Part shown: piece by piece, positions 34,401 to 38,225 of the stretch
Layout of the letters: each line of letters starts with the position of its first letter
Numbering within the stretch: position 1 is the stretch's first letter
Notes under the pieces: generated by a model
What the model saw: only the letters and a program-made list of their open reading frames with translations
Databases searched by the model: none
Told to the model about the DNA's origin: nothing
Translations under genes and position numbers: made by a program
NCBI RefSeq assembly: GCF_019492185.1
Contig: NZ_JAICCF010000007.1
Span: 62,001-126,000 of the forward strand
From: Chitinophaga rhizophila
GTDB taxonomy: Bacteria; Bacteroidota; Bacteroidia; Chitinophagales; Chitinophagaceae
Reading direction: 5' to 3'
Length of the DNA stretch: 64,000 nt

Positions 34401-36261
34401 GTATATTTGAAAACAGATCCGGAAATGATCTGCGTTGCATCTGACTTTTTAATGCTTTGAGCATCCGTTCAGTACGATCTTCCATGACGGTCGCCGTATG
34501 ACTGATCACGACCTTGCCGATATGTGCGCCACTTTCAACATAACGTAAGGCCTCGGCAATCTGGCTAACGGGGTAGATCCGGGACACAATAGGCACCAGA
34601 TCACCGGATGCAGCCATTTTACCTAATTTTGCCATATACCCTGCAATCCGTTCAGGATCAGTAGCTCCCAGGCGGCGCATATCGATACTATAGAACACCT
34701 GGTTATCCAGTAAGCGGGAGAAATCAAGCGCTTTACTCGTCTTGAGGCCGTGTACTGCCAGTTCCAGGTATCTTCCCCCCGCAGCCAGTATATCCAGCCC
34801 CTTTTGAATAGCTTCACCACTTAACATATTAAGCACCACGTCCACCTCTTGTTCGTCGCTTGTTCGTCGCTTGTTCGTCGCTTGTTCGTCCAGATAGTTG
34901 ATGGCGTATACTCCTAACGCTGTCAATATATCCAGTTTCTCCTGGCGGCTGGAGGTACCAGACAATTCACAGCCTGTCAGACTGGCAAGTTGTAATGCCA
35001 GAAGGCCGCAACCGCCGGTGGCTGTCTGTATCAATATGCGTTCTGACGGCTTCAATGCAGCCAGCTCAAAGGCATGATATACCGTAGTGAACGCTACAGG
35101 CATACAACAGGCTTCCTCGAACGACCATGTGGCAGGTTTCCTGACTATGCCAGCTACGGGGACGTTCACATAACTGGCATGGCAACCAAGTTGTTGTCCG
35201 CCGGTTACCACCACCTCATCTCCTGCTTTCCACTGCGTTACGCTACTACCAGTTGCTGTAATAATGCCAGCAGCCTCAAATCCCGGGACAAACGGATAAT
35301 CGGGCATTGTCGGATATAACCCCTTGATACACATTGTATCCGGGAAATTGATCGCAGAAGCCTTCACTTGTATAGTAACTTCCCATTCTGTTGGCGGAGG
35401 TACATGCCAGGGCTGAATACTGATTTCATCCAACGTCTGTACCCCGGATAATACCACGCCATAACTTTCCGGTAGTCTGTCTATAATGGGCTGCGGCGGC
35501 TGTAGTTTTTCAGGCGCAGGAGCTTGTTCTTTCAATGTACGCAGGTAAGCGGCCAGTTCCCGTATGGAGGGATAATCATACAACCGGGTGGCAGGCAGAT
35601 TAAGAGAATAGATCCTGTTGATGGTACGTACCCATTCTACGCCGATGATAGAGTCTATTCCGATGTCTGTAAATCGGGCATTACTGTCCAATTGAGCCGT
35701 ATCCAGGTAAAGCACCTCAGAAAGACTGTTTTTCAAGGTGGTTTCTATATCAGTAGCAATAATAAGGTGATCGGTTGCCGGGGAAGGCTTTGGTTGTTGG
35801 GTGATAGCAGGCCGTTCTTTCATTTCCGCTGCTATAAATCCGGCCAGACCGGTAATAGTGGGAAAATCATATAAACGGGTAGCGGGTATATTGATACCAA
35901 AAGCTTTATTCAGCAGGCGAACCCATTCAACACCTACAATTGAATCAACCCCCATATCAATAAAGCGTTGGTCAATATCGATATCGTTGGGATGGAGTAT
36001 CATGACTTCTGCCAGCGTATTCCTGATCTGCATGATGATAGCATCATCTTCATGAAGGGTGAGTACTTCCTGGGTGTCGGTATGTCCATTGCCATTCGCA
36101 GGACTTAGAGTAACTACCGGTGTCTTGATGGTCTGCCGGGTATAACTTCCCGTCTGTTTCAACTGACGGATCATTTCCAGTGCCACTGTTTTGGATAACT
36201 TTTTATCGCGCAATTGCTGAAGCAGGAATTGCAGCTGATCTGTGGTGTTCTGTTCTTTCAT
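13012..36261 (-). CDS. Trans-AT polyketide synthase C (7749 aa, six KS)
   Basis: A giant trans-AT PKS and the last of three in the operon. Its order is a short N-terminal helical element, ACPb, ACPb, ER, then KS-KR-ACP, KS-ACPb-ER, KS-KR-ACP, KS-repeat linker-ACPb-ER, KS-KR-ACP, KS-KR-ACP and a C-terminal docking-like tail. All six KSs have the Cys-His-His residues. No AT domain is present: the KS-to-next-domain linkers end in YPF-x-R-x-x-YW type post-AT linkers without an AT between. The protein has no TE. The leading ACPb-ACPb-ER completes the module begun by the last KS of PKS B, whose stop overlaps this ATG (ATGA). Oddities are an 11-bp tandem repeat inside the first ER (34848-34890), a 99-bp tandem repeat in the fourth module linker, and Ala for the last Gly of the TGxxxGxG motif in the first KR. 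The protein is cytosolic, probably a large multimeric assembly. Confidence 0.97.
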   Translation of the reverse strand: MKEQNTTDQLQFLLQQLRDKKLSKTVALEMIRQLKQTGSYTRQTIKTPVVTLSPANGNGHTDTQEVLTLHEDDAIIMQIRNTLAEVMILHPNDIDIDQRFIDMGVDSIVGVEWVRLLNKAFGINIPATRLYDFPTITGLAGFIAAEMKERPAITQQPKPSPATDHLIIATDIETTLKNSLSEVLYLDTAQLDSNARFTDIGIDSIIGVEWVRTINRIYSLNLPATRLYDYPSIRELAAYLRTLKEQAPAPEKLQPPQPIIDRLPESYGVVLSGVQTLDEISIQPWHVPPPTEWEVTIQVKASAINFPDTMCIKGLYPTMPDYPFVPGFEAAGIITATGSSVTQWKAGDEVVVTGGQQLGCHASYVNVPVAGIVRKPATWSFEEACCMPVAFTTVYHAFELAALKPSERILIQTATGGCGLLALQLASLTGCELSGTSSRQEKLDILTALGVYAINYLDEQATNKRRTSDEQEVDVVLNMLSGEAIQKGLDILAAGGRYLELAVHGLKTSKALDFSRLLDNQVFYSIDMRRLGATDPERIAGYMAKLGKMAASGDLVPIVSRIYPVSQIAEALRYVESGAHIGKVVISHTATVMEDRTERMLKALKSQMQRRSFPDLFSNIPAAAPVQEEHIAIIGVSGQFPQSPTLEAFWDNLKEGRNCIREVGPERWSVENFYSPDPEAAGKTSSKWMGVLEDADKFDPLFFNISPAEAVLMDPQQRLFLENCWHSIENAGISPASLAGTRCGVFAGCAVGDYGVGSDQLTAQGLMGGASSILSARISYLLDLKGPSLAIETACSSTLVAIAAACDSLVLGRSDLALAGGVCVMAGPYMHIMTSKAGMLSPTGRCYSFDSRADGFVPGEGAGVFLLKRLSDAERDGDYIHGVIRAWGVNQDGKTNGITAPSVRSQQTLEQEVYEHFRVDPATITMLEAHGTGTPLGDPIEVEALSGAFRKYTRQTGFCALGAVKSNVGHLMNAAGAAGLMKILLSIKHKSIPPTIHFEQLNEHINLEDGPFYINTTLQPWTPPAGTRRRAAISAFGFSGTNAHLVIDEYSLPSKQVKPNILGSLFLLSARNEERLRAYAQELYQYVQSTDELTLPALAYTLQTGRDTMNSRLAVLATSKDQLLSGLQDYVADSPNPAYISAQVKKGREGFSGLGEDEDVQSLVHNWLKKRKLARVAELWVKGLAVEWDIFYGDDRPYRIPVPGYPFARERYWLNNEPLPAVQQPSYNVVGPVWKPAPVTANQVKVFDKHWVLLCGIQEDYIQWLKQQLPAVHVDVIQPHGEYIASSYSMHATMIFEQLQEFLQNKGHAQLLVQVIIADKPANRIYEGLTGLLKTAGLENPRVTGQVIVLPATVKEEILEVIDENAAVNDAFVRYQGQARLVQDWEPVTAQHVLPVWNAGGVYLLTGGLGGIALLFAREILQREPSATLILVGRSPLTAEKEGQLNSLQTQVGNVEYYQADCSQREAVAALFQHIIRKYGTLNGILHSAGQIKDNFIIRKTVEEFESVLSPKIHGVQYIDELSKELPLDWFICFGSVAGVSGNAGQADYAGANAFLDAYMHYRHTLMLAGQRSGISLCIDWPLWKDGGMKVDTATEQAMTKAGMPSLDTATGIAAFYQAMAADQPQVMVVGRTTTYRDTSTDVAVAVSTARKRIAVTLSADELKQTTLALLKELLSEHIQLPASAIDEDEAFESYGIDSIMINQLNQRLARIFGSISRTLFFEYQSLRTLADFLAIHYPDACHQWAGVSEEEVVVAPVARETKIAPDVTPNKRVPSSPAEREAIAIVGISGRYPQAANVHAFWDNLREGKDVITEIPADRWSLEGFWTPDIDEAIEQGKSYGKWGGFLQDHTAFDAAFFNISPREALSIDPQERLFLEVCWEALEDAGYTRKMLLEQYKQQVGVFAGITKTGFDLYGPALWAQGEKIFPHTSFSSVANRISYFLNIHGPSLPVDTMCSSSLTAIHEASEYLLRGDCTVAIAGGVNLYLHPSSFISLSAHRMLSIDGRSKSFGAGGDGFAPGEGVGAVVLKRLSDAEKDGDHIYALIRSTGINHGGKTNGYTVPNPGAQSSLIRATLDKAGIDARQISYVEAHGTGTALGDPIEVTGLTQAYEKDTLDKQYCALGAVKSNIGHLEAAAGIAGLTKIVLQLKHEQLAPSLYAGVANPNILFTTTPFAVQQELTAWKRPVLDIDGKQQEFPRIAGLSSFGAGGANAHIIVEEYSRKPKDLKIGDAVIVLSAHDADRLPLIAERLLTTLERERYTDRQLAAISWTLQTGREAMEERIAFTVSGMDELRQKLKAIAKEDHTGIHRGKASRRKQEAAAVPPKWISDRALDKIAAAWVVGADIQWELMYTHGTPTRISLPPYPFKKERYWLPALVTPVLQEIERLVPSSAPLLKVELGNITLQPLVTSGPHIPEVVTPVEIAPGSVTDVVSAVPIKREIGSETAPSLPAIQNILINTLADVLLMQPESVQSDKSFLDMGLDSIVGVEWMRTVNREFNINVPATRVYDYPTIEELTAFISDELNKAGHAVPAVAITEEPVKTAAPTEGFQQRNPVKRKGSSYGLVVSGVQTLDEVCMKEWDVSLPAAGEITIEVKASAVNFPDTLCVKGLYPTIPDYPFVPGFEVAGLVSVVGEGVTDVKVGDKVIATTGTQLGGHAGFVNVAAAHTVRMPGNWTFEEACSLPVVFSTVLYAFELGRLSPGEKVLIHTATGGCGLAALQLANLKGCEIYATAGKEHKLELLRQLGVKHVLSYKGDFDKEIREVTNGEGVQVVLNMLSGDAIQKGLRVLANGGRYLELAVHGLKTSARLDLSSLLANQSFYSIDLRRTGTGEQEQGKALLDSIVVMAEAGLIVPVVSRVYPVDRIQEALAYVDQGEHIGKVVISHVATEMHDLTTTCITRLKQQRNKRMPGNHRQTTQQLHAAVKETPVANERIAIIGMSGQFPQSPDLNIYWDNLRNGKDCVTEVPATRWPVEQYFDKDVKAPGKTNSKWMGVLEDADKFDPLFFNISPAEAALMDPQQRVFLENCWHCVEHAGIAPSSLWGARCGVFVGCATGDYGAGDDNMNAQGLMGGSISILSARISYLLNLKGPCLAIETACSSSLVAIASACDSLLLHRCDSALAGGVCILPSPLTHVMTSKAGMLSPTGHCYTFDSRADGFVPGEGAGLVMLKRLSDAARDGDHIYGVIRGWGVNQDGKTNGITAPSMKSQVQLEQEVYDRFRIDPSTISLLEAHGTGTQLGDPIEVEALVNAFKKYTDQTEYCALGAVKSNMGHLLTAAGAASVIKVLLALQHKQLPPTINFRKLNEHISLEGSPFYVNTDLKPWETACGTPRRAAVSAFGFSGTNAHLVIEEYPVNIDIPSTAGPVLFTLSARNEERLIAYAKVLRAAIAPDADAGSIAWTLQTGRDAMEYRLAFIANGIAEVYTRLDAVIEGNADSSVYIGRVKKAREKDALLDTNDDDMASLVETWISKRKLDKIGALWVKGYAIDWKLLYDRTPRRLALPGYPFLRESYWLQSSKTPVQKEALSDVHIFEEYRHPVNILSGELLFFPLLVVLTAKDVAQSDISSWLELAAPGTDVVFVGSETAPEDYLDMFLQIEASHGAINGILYLGGKEEGLERIVPLMQVLPQLTKAPQQVLLSTNADIGSYSAVCMEACKGFQRSLQFVLPDTKVLIATGNETIAALMELFYNSQAESVSWVDGATYAKRLRRIDLPESPGAIRNGATYLITGGAGGLGYKVAKHIATQYTVNLVLTGRSPLDAAKEALLADLQVNGSRAVYLPSDIADERDLRAIARVIAGEFGPLHGIIHAAGIADGRLLHQKSADAFREVLRPKVEGTLLLDAVFAAAPLDFVCYFSSSAAILGDFGSCDYAVGNSFQQHYIDYRRSAGLPGKTVVINWPLWRDGGMHLSGDASTELYLQTSGQRLLESAEGLLMFDRLLAAGEGQYLVLAGDLKRLEQFTGIGKSAVSSITKPVVISRQDSALTSAAIDDQELRILLEADLKQHISELLKIPVTKLDIEENLAGFGFDSISLSALARELSNHFNVNITPALFFAHASIGAVVKYLCSNHAIALKAFYQADAEKVIPKEVHEPVRKADNAKPVFQQKQLQPPVNDRFTDEPIAIIGMSGRFPKARTVDEVWELLKSGKDAIEEIPDYRFDWRTFYGDPLKEPGKTNSKWCGFVPGVGEFDAAFFEISPKEARTIDPRQRLLLQEAWNALEDAGYGEAKVSASRIGMYVGVEEGDFGLISAERGSITATHNGVLAARLGYFLNFKGPVMAINTACSSSLVALHQACLSLRNNECDTAIAAGVNLMLSPEGFIGMGQAGMLSADGVCYAFDKRANGLVPGEAVAVVVLKPLSKAIADGDPVYAQITASGINYDGRSNGITAPNGAAQSTLVGSIYERYNIDARDIGYIVTHGTGTRLGDPVEIQALDEVFRTFGRKGQYCALTSVKSSLGHTFAASGLVSLVSLVKSVGENIIPASLHCEQVSDYVDWANSSFYVNTASRPWPEGLRTGAVSAFGMSGTNAHVVVRQFDACTNTPPVLPAYVIVLSAKTALALQERVKGLLAWLQAGQKSNIDLASLAITLQTGRYHFRHRYAFVTTSLDHLKDTLQQLTIGTYSPDLFRGVLEGVFSPNSVFETDISSLLENAPKMAENAKDYTSIVTRLAAFYSQGYNIKWAALYGGELPERMHLPGYPFARDEYWPGTTSRQRSVLSSGGNQNVPAQGNVLPAASPNCLPLTNAAVEQSIALYNQKVPAQGNVLPAVPANGIPLTNTAVEQSIALYNQEVPAQGNVLPAVPANGLPLTNTAAEQPIALSSVDNQKIPDQGNVLPTASPNGLPFTNAGVVQPPVSPVVVTPESPAHVNAIPQVPVHGLLLNDSSSAQSPASESAIIPGKPGGIILNTIADTGDTPVISATGFERPIPATTDFPHSAGPATLKQVDSLQLEAELAASLAEALCMDEYSIEKDRKFIEMGLDSIVGVEWIRTVNKQYGLNITATKVYDYPTLAEFSAFIAAQLAVVPDMGSEPSARVIPVVPVPPVRQEAAAPVQPPVREQIATVQSLPGREYGLVINGVLQLEELALRSWQVPPPASDEVTVAVMASAINFPDTMCVRGLYPTMPAYPYVPGFEVAGVVTSIGGSVSGIKPGDEVIALAGQQLGCHASHVNVPAANVVRKPAKWTFEEACSLPVVFSTVYYAFELGQLSDGEKVLIQTATGGCGLVAIQLAQLKGCEIFGTSSRSEKLDILRRLGVKHVMNYRGDFDKEIRALTNGAGVDIVLNMLSGDAIQKGINSLGAGGRYLELAIHGLKTSAPLDLSRLLANQAFFSVDLRQLGFRHGFSGSRLLDVMVEMAEAGQIVPIVSRIYPLSRIVEALQYVDKGSHIGKVVVSHRSSEVQDLTDHCIEQMIEHKYRHVSRNNIRQTGAHPGSQARNSQTLPTSSLTEGIAIIGMSGQFPQSPDLDTYWQHLRDGKDCVTEVPASRWPVNMFYDPDPKATGKSTSKWMGVLEDADKFDPLFFNISPAEAEMMDPQQRLFLENCWHCIEHAGIRPGALSGSRCGVFVGVATGDYGQLLGGDGLNAQGLMGGATSILSARISYLLNLNGPSMAIETACSSALVAIADACNNLVLGNADLALAGGVNVIAAPFMHVLTSKAGMLSSTGHCYTFDHRADGFVPGEGVGVILLKRLSDAERDGDQIYGVIRGWGVNQDGKTNGITAPSVKSQRMLEEEVYDKFGIDPSTITMLEAHGTGTQLGDPIEVEALVAAFSKYTHQQGYCALGSVKSNIGHLLTAAGVSSVIKVLLSIQHKQLPPTINFEALNEHIHLEKSPFFINTSLQPWHTQGGPRRAAVSSFGFSGTNAHLVIEEYIQPTRSVQLPPPVLSSLIVLSARSEERLQVYARLLREYVAAKEDLQLHELAYTLQTGRDAMTHRLVVSANSTEKLLLLLDQYLSGKKSPDWVTGQVTRNNPALLWPDEEDDLNGMVMNWLSKGKFRKVATLWVNGLQIDWDILYNNIRPARIALPVYPFARERYWIQQSLIATPVAKGESPSVEVQMLVPVNKPVNNHTASYDQHLVLLCAAPDNIPALPANVACYHIPVATGSVSERYEEYASYVFTLLKDLLQVKATTSTLIQFIYPENETYCQGLHGLLRSAALENPRITGQVISISNWQNLESLVVQSASAAAVDIAAASWTTTDWKPESVNQAAPIWKEGGVYLITGGAGGLGFLFAKEIASQVQPVTIVLTGRRILDNSLEEKIRSIQQPGVIIDYRQTDVTKQERVVSLLNDIRIQYGRLDGILHSAGEKRDNFIIRKSTAEFQSVIAAKVRGTQWLDEASQNMPLDFFVTFSSVAGCFGNAAQTDYAAGNAFMDAYMAQRQRLVIAGKRSGKSLSINWPLWRWGGMQVDTATLDHMQRGGLLPLDTAAGISAFYKAMSLDSTNVLVLCKARLASAPNVPVRQSGTGTSTRALSAKELVGAVSYNMKQLLSTHIRLEAERIDINEPFESYGIDSIMITRLNQSLGEIFGNISRTLFFEYQTLYELSAYLVQAYQETCISWVEAIPEAKMVITAPDIPTRETIQPEQNISISTPVRQASLRSPIAIIGLSGRYPDADTLSDFWNNLATGKESIHEIPTDRWALDEFYVPDQDEAVRRGKSYSKWGGFLKDFAAFDAGFFNLSPREVMGMDPQERLFLEISWEALEDAGYTRELLKAMHQRQVGVFAGITKTGFELYGPALWEQGQAIFPGTSFSSVANRISYILNLQGPSMPVDTMCSSSLTAIHEACEYLLRGDCEMAIAGGVNIYAHPASYVRLSAYGMLSADGHCKSFGAGGTGFVPGEGAGAVILKRLSDAERDGDHIYGVITSSGINHGGRTNGYTVPNPVAQAGLIRRTMDKAGINARTISYIEAHGTGTELGDPIEITGLTQAFRKDTADVQYCAIGAVKSNIGHLEAAAGIAGLTKILLQLRHKQLVPSLHAEQLNPNISFAETPFVVQQTLRAWDRPLLNENKVIKEYPRTAGLSSFGAGGANAHLIVEEYVEEQGPVTRGPSPAIIVLSAANEARLSILISRLINFLQTSGYGDQDLMRIAYTLQTGREAMNVRIAFVAEDITALKNTLISCQQGDMQDVYRATVIKEYSRPVQDLSVTTDLINNKEYEKIAAAWVSGAEVTWRLLYGTAPRRISLPPYPFARDRYWPGDLLKQSDKKVLSTAYTFREVWEPAELSANERIVINTLLVCSADQSVATELQAWTIAQGLTTEVIVMTPDQLRPLSHPVEAVLYYTTSPEDLKSYTEILHLLQHVGDLPKSPGRILLAGDISEHTFARSFIDSWIGYEQSLSLASKSRVLVGGLRDSLITKLFELLFAVKARTTVFEKDLPFVRNVQPVILKEPQVVFRTGGTYLITGGAGGIGYQVAGYLAAKYKANLILTGRTALDEQRKNKIDALSALGGTAIYVQADNSNESDVYRLSRKINNQFGQLHGIIHSAGLNNSIPLTQQTADQFHQVLAPKVSGTLILDKIFSDQPLDFVCYFSSIAALLGDFGGCSYAVANRFQIGYSHQRTATGKSVVINWPLWREGGMQLDSTSAQAYLQQSGQRLIESDEALQLMEQLIGQPGGQYIVMAGEQDQVSHLLGITGNTKAGFAQAHNANEIDKLIKHAIGRILLTDPHQVHTQLHFSEMGFDSISLSALAKELSSHFGITLTTSTFFTYPTVQELVDYLSPSLTNDEQLDTLLAKVKDGSLDIDQADKLLFQL
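16590..19930 (-). other. PKS module C5: KS-KR-ACP
   Basis: KS about 18655-19925 (IETACSSAL, Cys at 19417-19419), of the subtype that follows ER modules; KR about 17030-17615 with the Asp retained (SAGEKRDNF), predicting a B-type (D) hydroxyl; ACP Ser at 16732-16734 (YGIDSIM). Confidence 0.88.
20075..23910 (-). other. PKS module C4: KS-repeat linker-ACPb-ER
   Basis: KS about 22650-23905 (INTACSSSL, Cys at 23407-23409). The post-AT linker is followed by about 250 residues of low-complexity linker containing the 33-residue repeats. ACPb has Ser at 21316-21318 and Trp at 21298-21300 (DSIVGVEW). ER is about 20080-21060 (NFPD, ATGGCGL). There is no KR or DH: the beta-ketone is kept for the HMGS cassette, then the enoyl product is reduced. 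Confidence 0.88.
21685..22090 (-). repeat. In-frame 99-bp tandem repeat (33-residue units) in module C4 linker
   Basis: Four clear copies and a degenerate fifth of a Pro/Ala/Asn-rich unit with core PAQGNVLPAVPANGLPLTN. The marker GGTAGTACATT recurs at 21755, 21863, 21962 and 22061, giving periods of 108, 99 and 99 bp. All are multiples of three, so the frame is kept. The copies are nearly identical in DNA, implying recent expansion. The unit looks disordered and acts as a long flexible tether before the ACPb. Confidence 0.95.
24030..27470 (-). other. PKS module C3: KS-KR-ACP
   Basis: KS about 26195-27470 (IETACSSSL, Cys at 26965-26967), post-ER subtype; KR about 24520-25095 of the second type (GDFGSCDYAVGN), lacking the Asp (AAGIADGRL), predicting an A-type (L) hydroxyl; ACP Ser at 24169-24171 (GFDSISLSALA). 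Confidence 0.88.
27600..30925 (-). other. PKS module C2: KS-ACPb-ER
   Basis: KS about 29600-30920 (VDTMCSSSL, Cys at 30391-30393); ACPb Ser at 28807-28809 with Trp at 28789-28791; ER about 27600-28585 (NFPD, ATGGCGL). Predicted beta-methyl branch followed by enoyl reduction. Confidence 0.88.
31030..34385 (-). other. PKS module C1: KS-KR-ACP
   Basis: KS about 33110-34385 (IETACSSTL, Cys at 33877-33879), post-ER subtype; KR about 31480-32075; ACP Ser at 31165-31167 (YGIDSIM). The KR keeps the Asp (SAGQIKDNF; B-type), and Tyr and Asn are intact. Its cofactor motif reads TGGLGGIA, with Ala for the last Gly, so cofactor binding could be weakened. Confidence 0.86.
34490..36261 (-). other. Split module B5/C0, second half: ACPb-ACPb-ER
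   Basis: Two tandem ACPb domains (Ser at 35941-35943 and 35650-35652, both followed six residues later by Trp) and an ER (about 34490-35470) open PKS C. They complete the module whose KS ends PKS B. The two ACPs have diverged from each other (VDSIVGVEW and IDSIIGVEW), unlike the near-identical pair in A2. The ER loop is rewritten by an 11-bp repeat. Confidence 0.87.
34848..34890 (-). repeat. 11-bp tandem repeat inside an ER coding region
   Basis: CTTGTTCGTCG occurs three times perfectly (34848, 34859, 34870), followed by ten bases of a fourth copy. As 11 is not a multiple of 3, the coding strand is read in three successive frames, giving DEQ-ATNK-RRTS-DEQ. The other ERs have GDFDKEIRxLTNGxGV here, and the total loop length (18 residues between the preceding Tyr and VVLNML) is the same. 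Confidence 0.95.
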
Positions 36262-38225
36262 ACCTGGGGAGGATTAGTCATTATTTTAAGGATAGCACTT
36301 TCTATATCGATGGTATCGTCTATTACTTCATCCAGCAGACGATCGTAATAATGTAAGTTGTCAGGCTCTCGGGATGTCGATGCCGGCGCTGTAGCTTTCA
36401 GCGTAAGCGGGGCTGCCTGAGGCACATTTCCGGGAGACTTTTCTTTGGTCCAGTACTCTGTTCTCTCGAATGGATACCCCGGCAGATGGATCTTACCGGG
36501 TATTTCGTCACGGTAAAGTTCATCCCAGTCGATATCATACCCCTGGCAGTACAGGGTGGCCAGACCATGCAGTTGTTCGTCATAACCGGAAGGTTCATTT
36601 CCTCTTCCGGCGTATTCACGGAGCAGTTCTTCCATGTAATGCTGGAGAGACGGCTGCGGACTAAACCCTGCCGGAACAGCCGCGCGGAACACCCTGGGCG
36701 GATGTTTTCCCTCCAGCATACTTTGCAGCTGCTGGATACCGTCCTGCAGGTCGTGTACAATGAGTGCGCAACGGTAACGGAAATGAAACCGGCCGGTTTG
36801 CAAAGTATAACCAAGTGCAGGAAGCAGACCCGGGGAAGCAGGCGTTTCATATAACCATGCAAGCAAGGACCTGGCACGTTCAGTCAGCGCCTGTTCAGTT
36901 TTTGCTGACAGCACCAACAGGTAAGCTGATAAGGAGCGCACTTCTTTTTCTTCAGCTGCATAACTTTCCAGCACAAGATGCGCATTGGTACCACTCATAC
37001 CGAAGGCGCTGACAGCACCAAGGCGGTGACCGCTGGTGTTGGCTGACCAGTTCCTGTTTTCTTTGTTAATGTAAAAGCAGCTGTTTTTCCAGTTGATATA
37101 ATCACTATCCTGCTCACAATGCAGGCTGGCCGGTATAACGCCTTCCTGTAGGGATTTCACCAGGGTAAGCATACTTACCAGGCCGGAAGCGGCGAATGTA
37201 TGTCCGATGTTGCTTTTAACGGAGGTGACAGCACAATACTGCCTTTTAGCGGTATAGCCTGCAAACGCGGTATCCAGTGCCTGCACTTCTACGGGGTCAC
37301 CGATCCGGGTTCCTGTACCATGACTAACGATATAGCCAATGTCTTCGGGGTGAATACCATTCCTGTCGTAAACACCTTTGAGCAGGGCTGCCTGTGCAAC
37401 GGCATTGGGTGCGGTGATGCCATTACTATGACCATCATAGTTTATACCGCTACCGCGTATGACAGCCATTACCGGATCACCGTCAGCCAGTGCTGCCGAC
37501 AACCGCTTCAATACTACAACTGCTACAGCCTCACCGGGAACCAGCCCGTTGGCACGTTTATCAAACGCATAACAGGTACCGTCCGGAGACAGCATGCCAG
37601 CCTGTCCCATTCCAACAAATCCTGCGGGAGTCAGCAACAGGTTAACGCCTGCAGCCATCGCCGTATCACATTCGCCGGTACGCAGACTCTGACAGGCCTG
37701 ATGTACTGCTACCAATCCGGAAGAACAGGCGGTATTGATGGTCATAACTGGACCATTAAAGTTCAGGAAGTAAGCCATTCTGGCGGCCAGAATACCGTTG
37801 TGATTGCCGGTGATATTACCTTCATTTAACAGCATGCTGTAGTCTCCGTCTTCTGCTCCGACAAACATGCCTATTTTTTCATCCCGGATCCTGTCAGGTC
37901 CATAACCGGCGTCTTCCAATGCATTCCAGGATTCCTGCAGCAATAACCGCTGACGGGGATCCATATCCGCTGCTTCTTTGGGGGAGATATTAAAAAATGC
38001 TGCATCAAATTCCCGCACACCGGGTATGATACCGCACCATTTTCCATTCGTTTTTCCCGGCTCATTCACCGGATCACCATAATACGCTTTCCAGTCAAAC
38101 CGTTGCGGAGGAATTTCTTCAATCGCCTCTCTCCCGTTCAGTAGTAATTGCCAGAGTTTTTCTATACTCCTGGCTCCTGGAAAGCGGCCACTCATACCGA
38201 TAATTGCTATTGGTTCATCAGCTGT
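36258..38225 (-). other. Split module B5/C0, first half: KS
   Basis: KS about 36960-38220 (INTACSSGL, Cys at 37725-37727; IVSHGTGT and KSNIGH intact). It is of the RFDW...GDP...KWCG subtype, also seen only in C4, and both follow an A-type KR module. It is followed by post-AT linker YPFERTEYW and a tail; the carrier proteins are on PKS C. Confidence 0.87.

Noticed and set aside
13012..36261. Mobile element or assembly chimera explaining the many long repeated segments
   Set aside because: The repeats are homologous PKS domains in logical module order with an unbroken frame. No transposase or inverted ends are seen.
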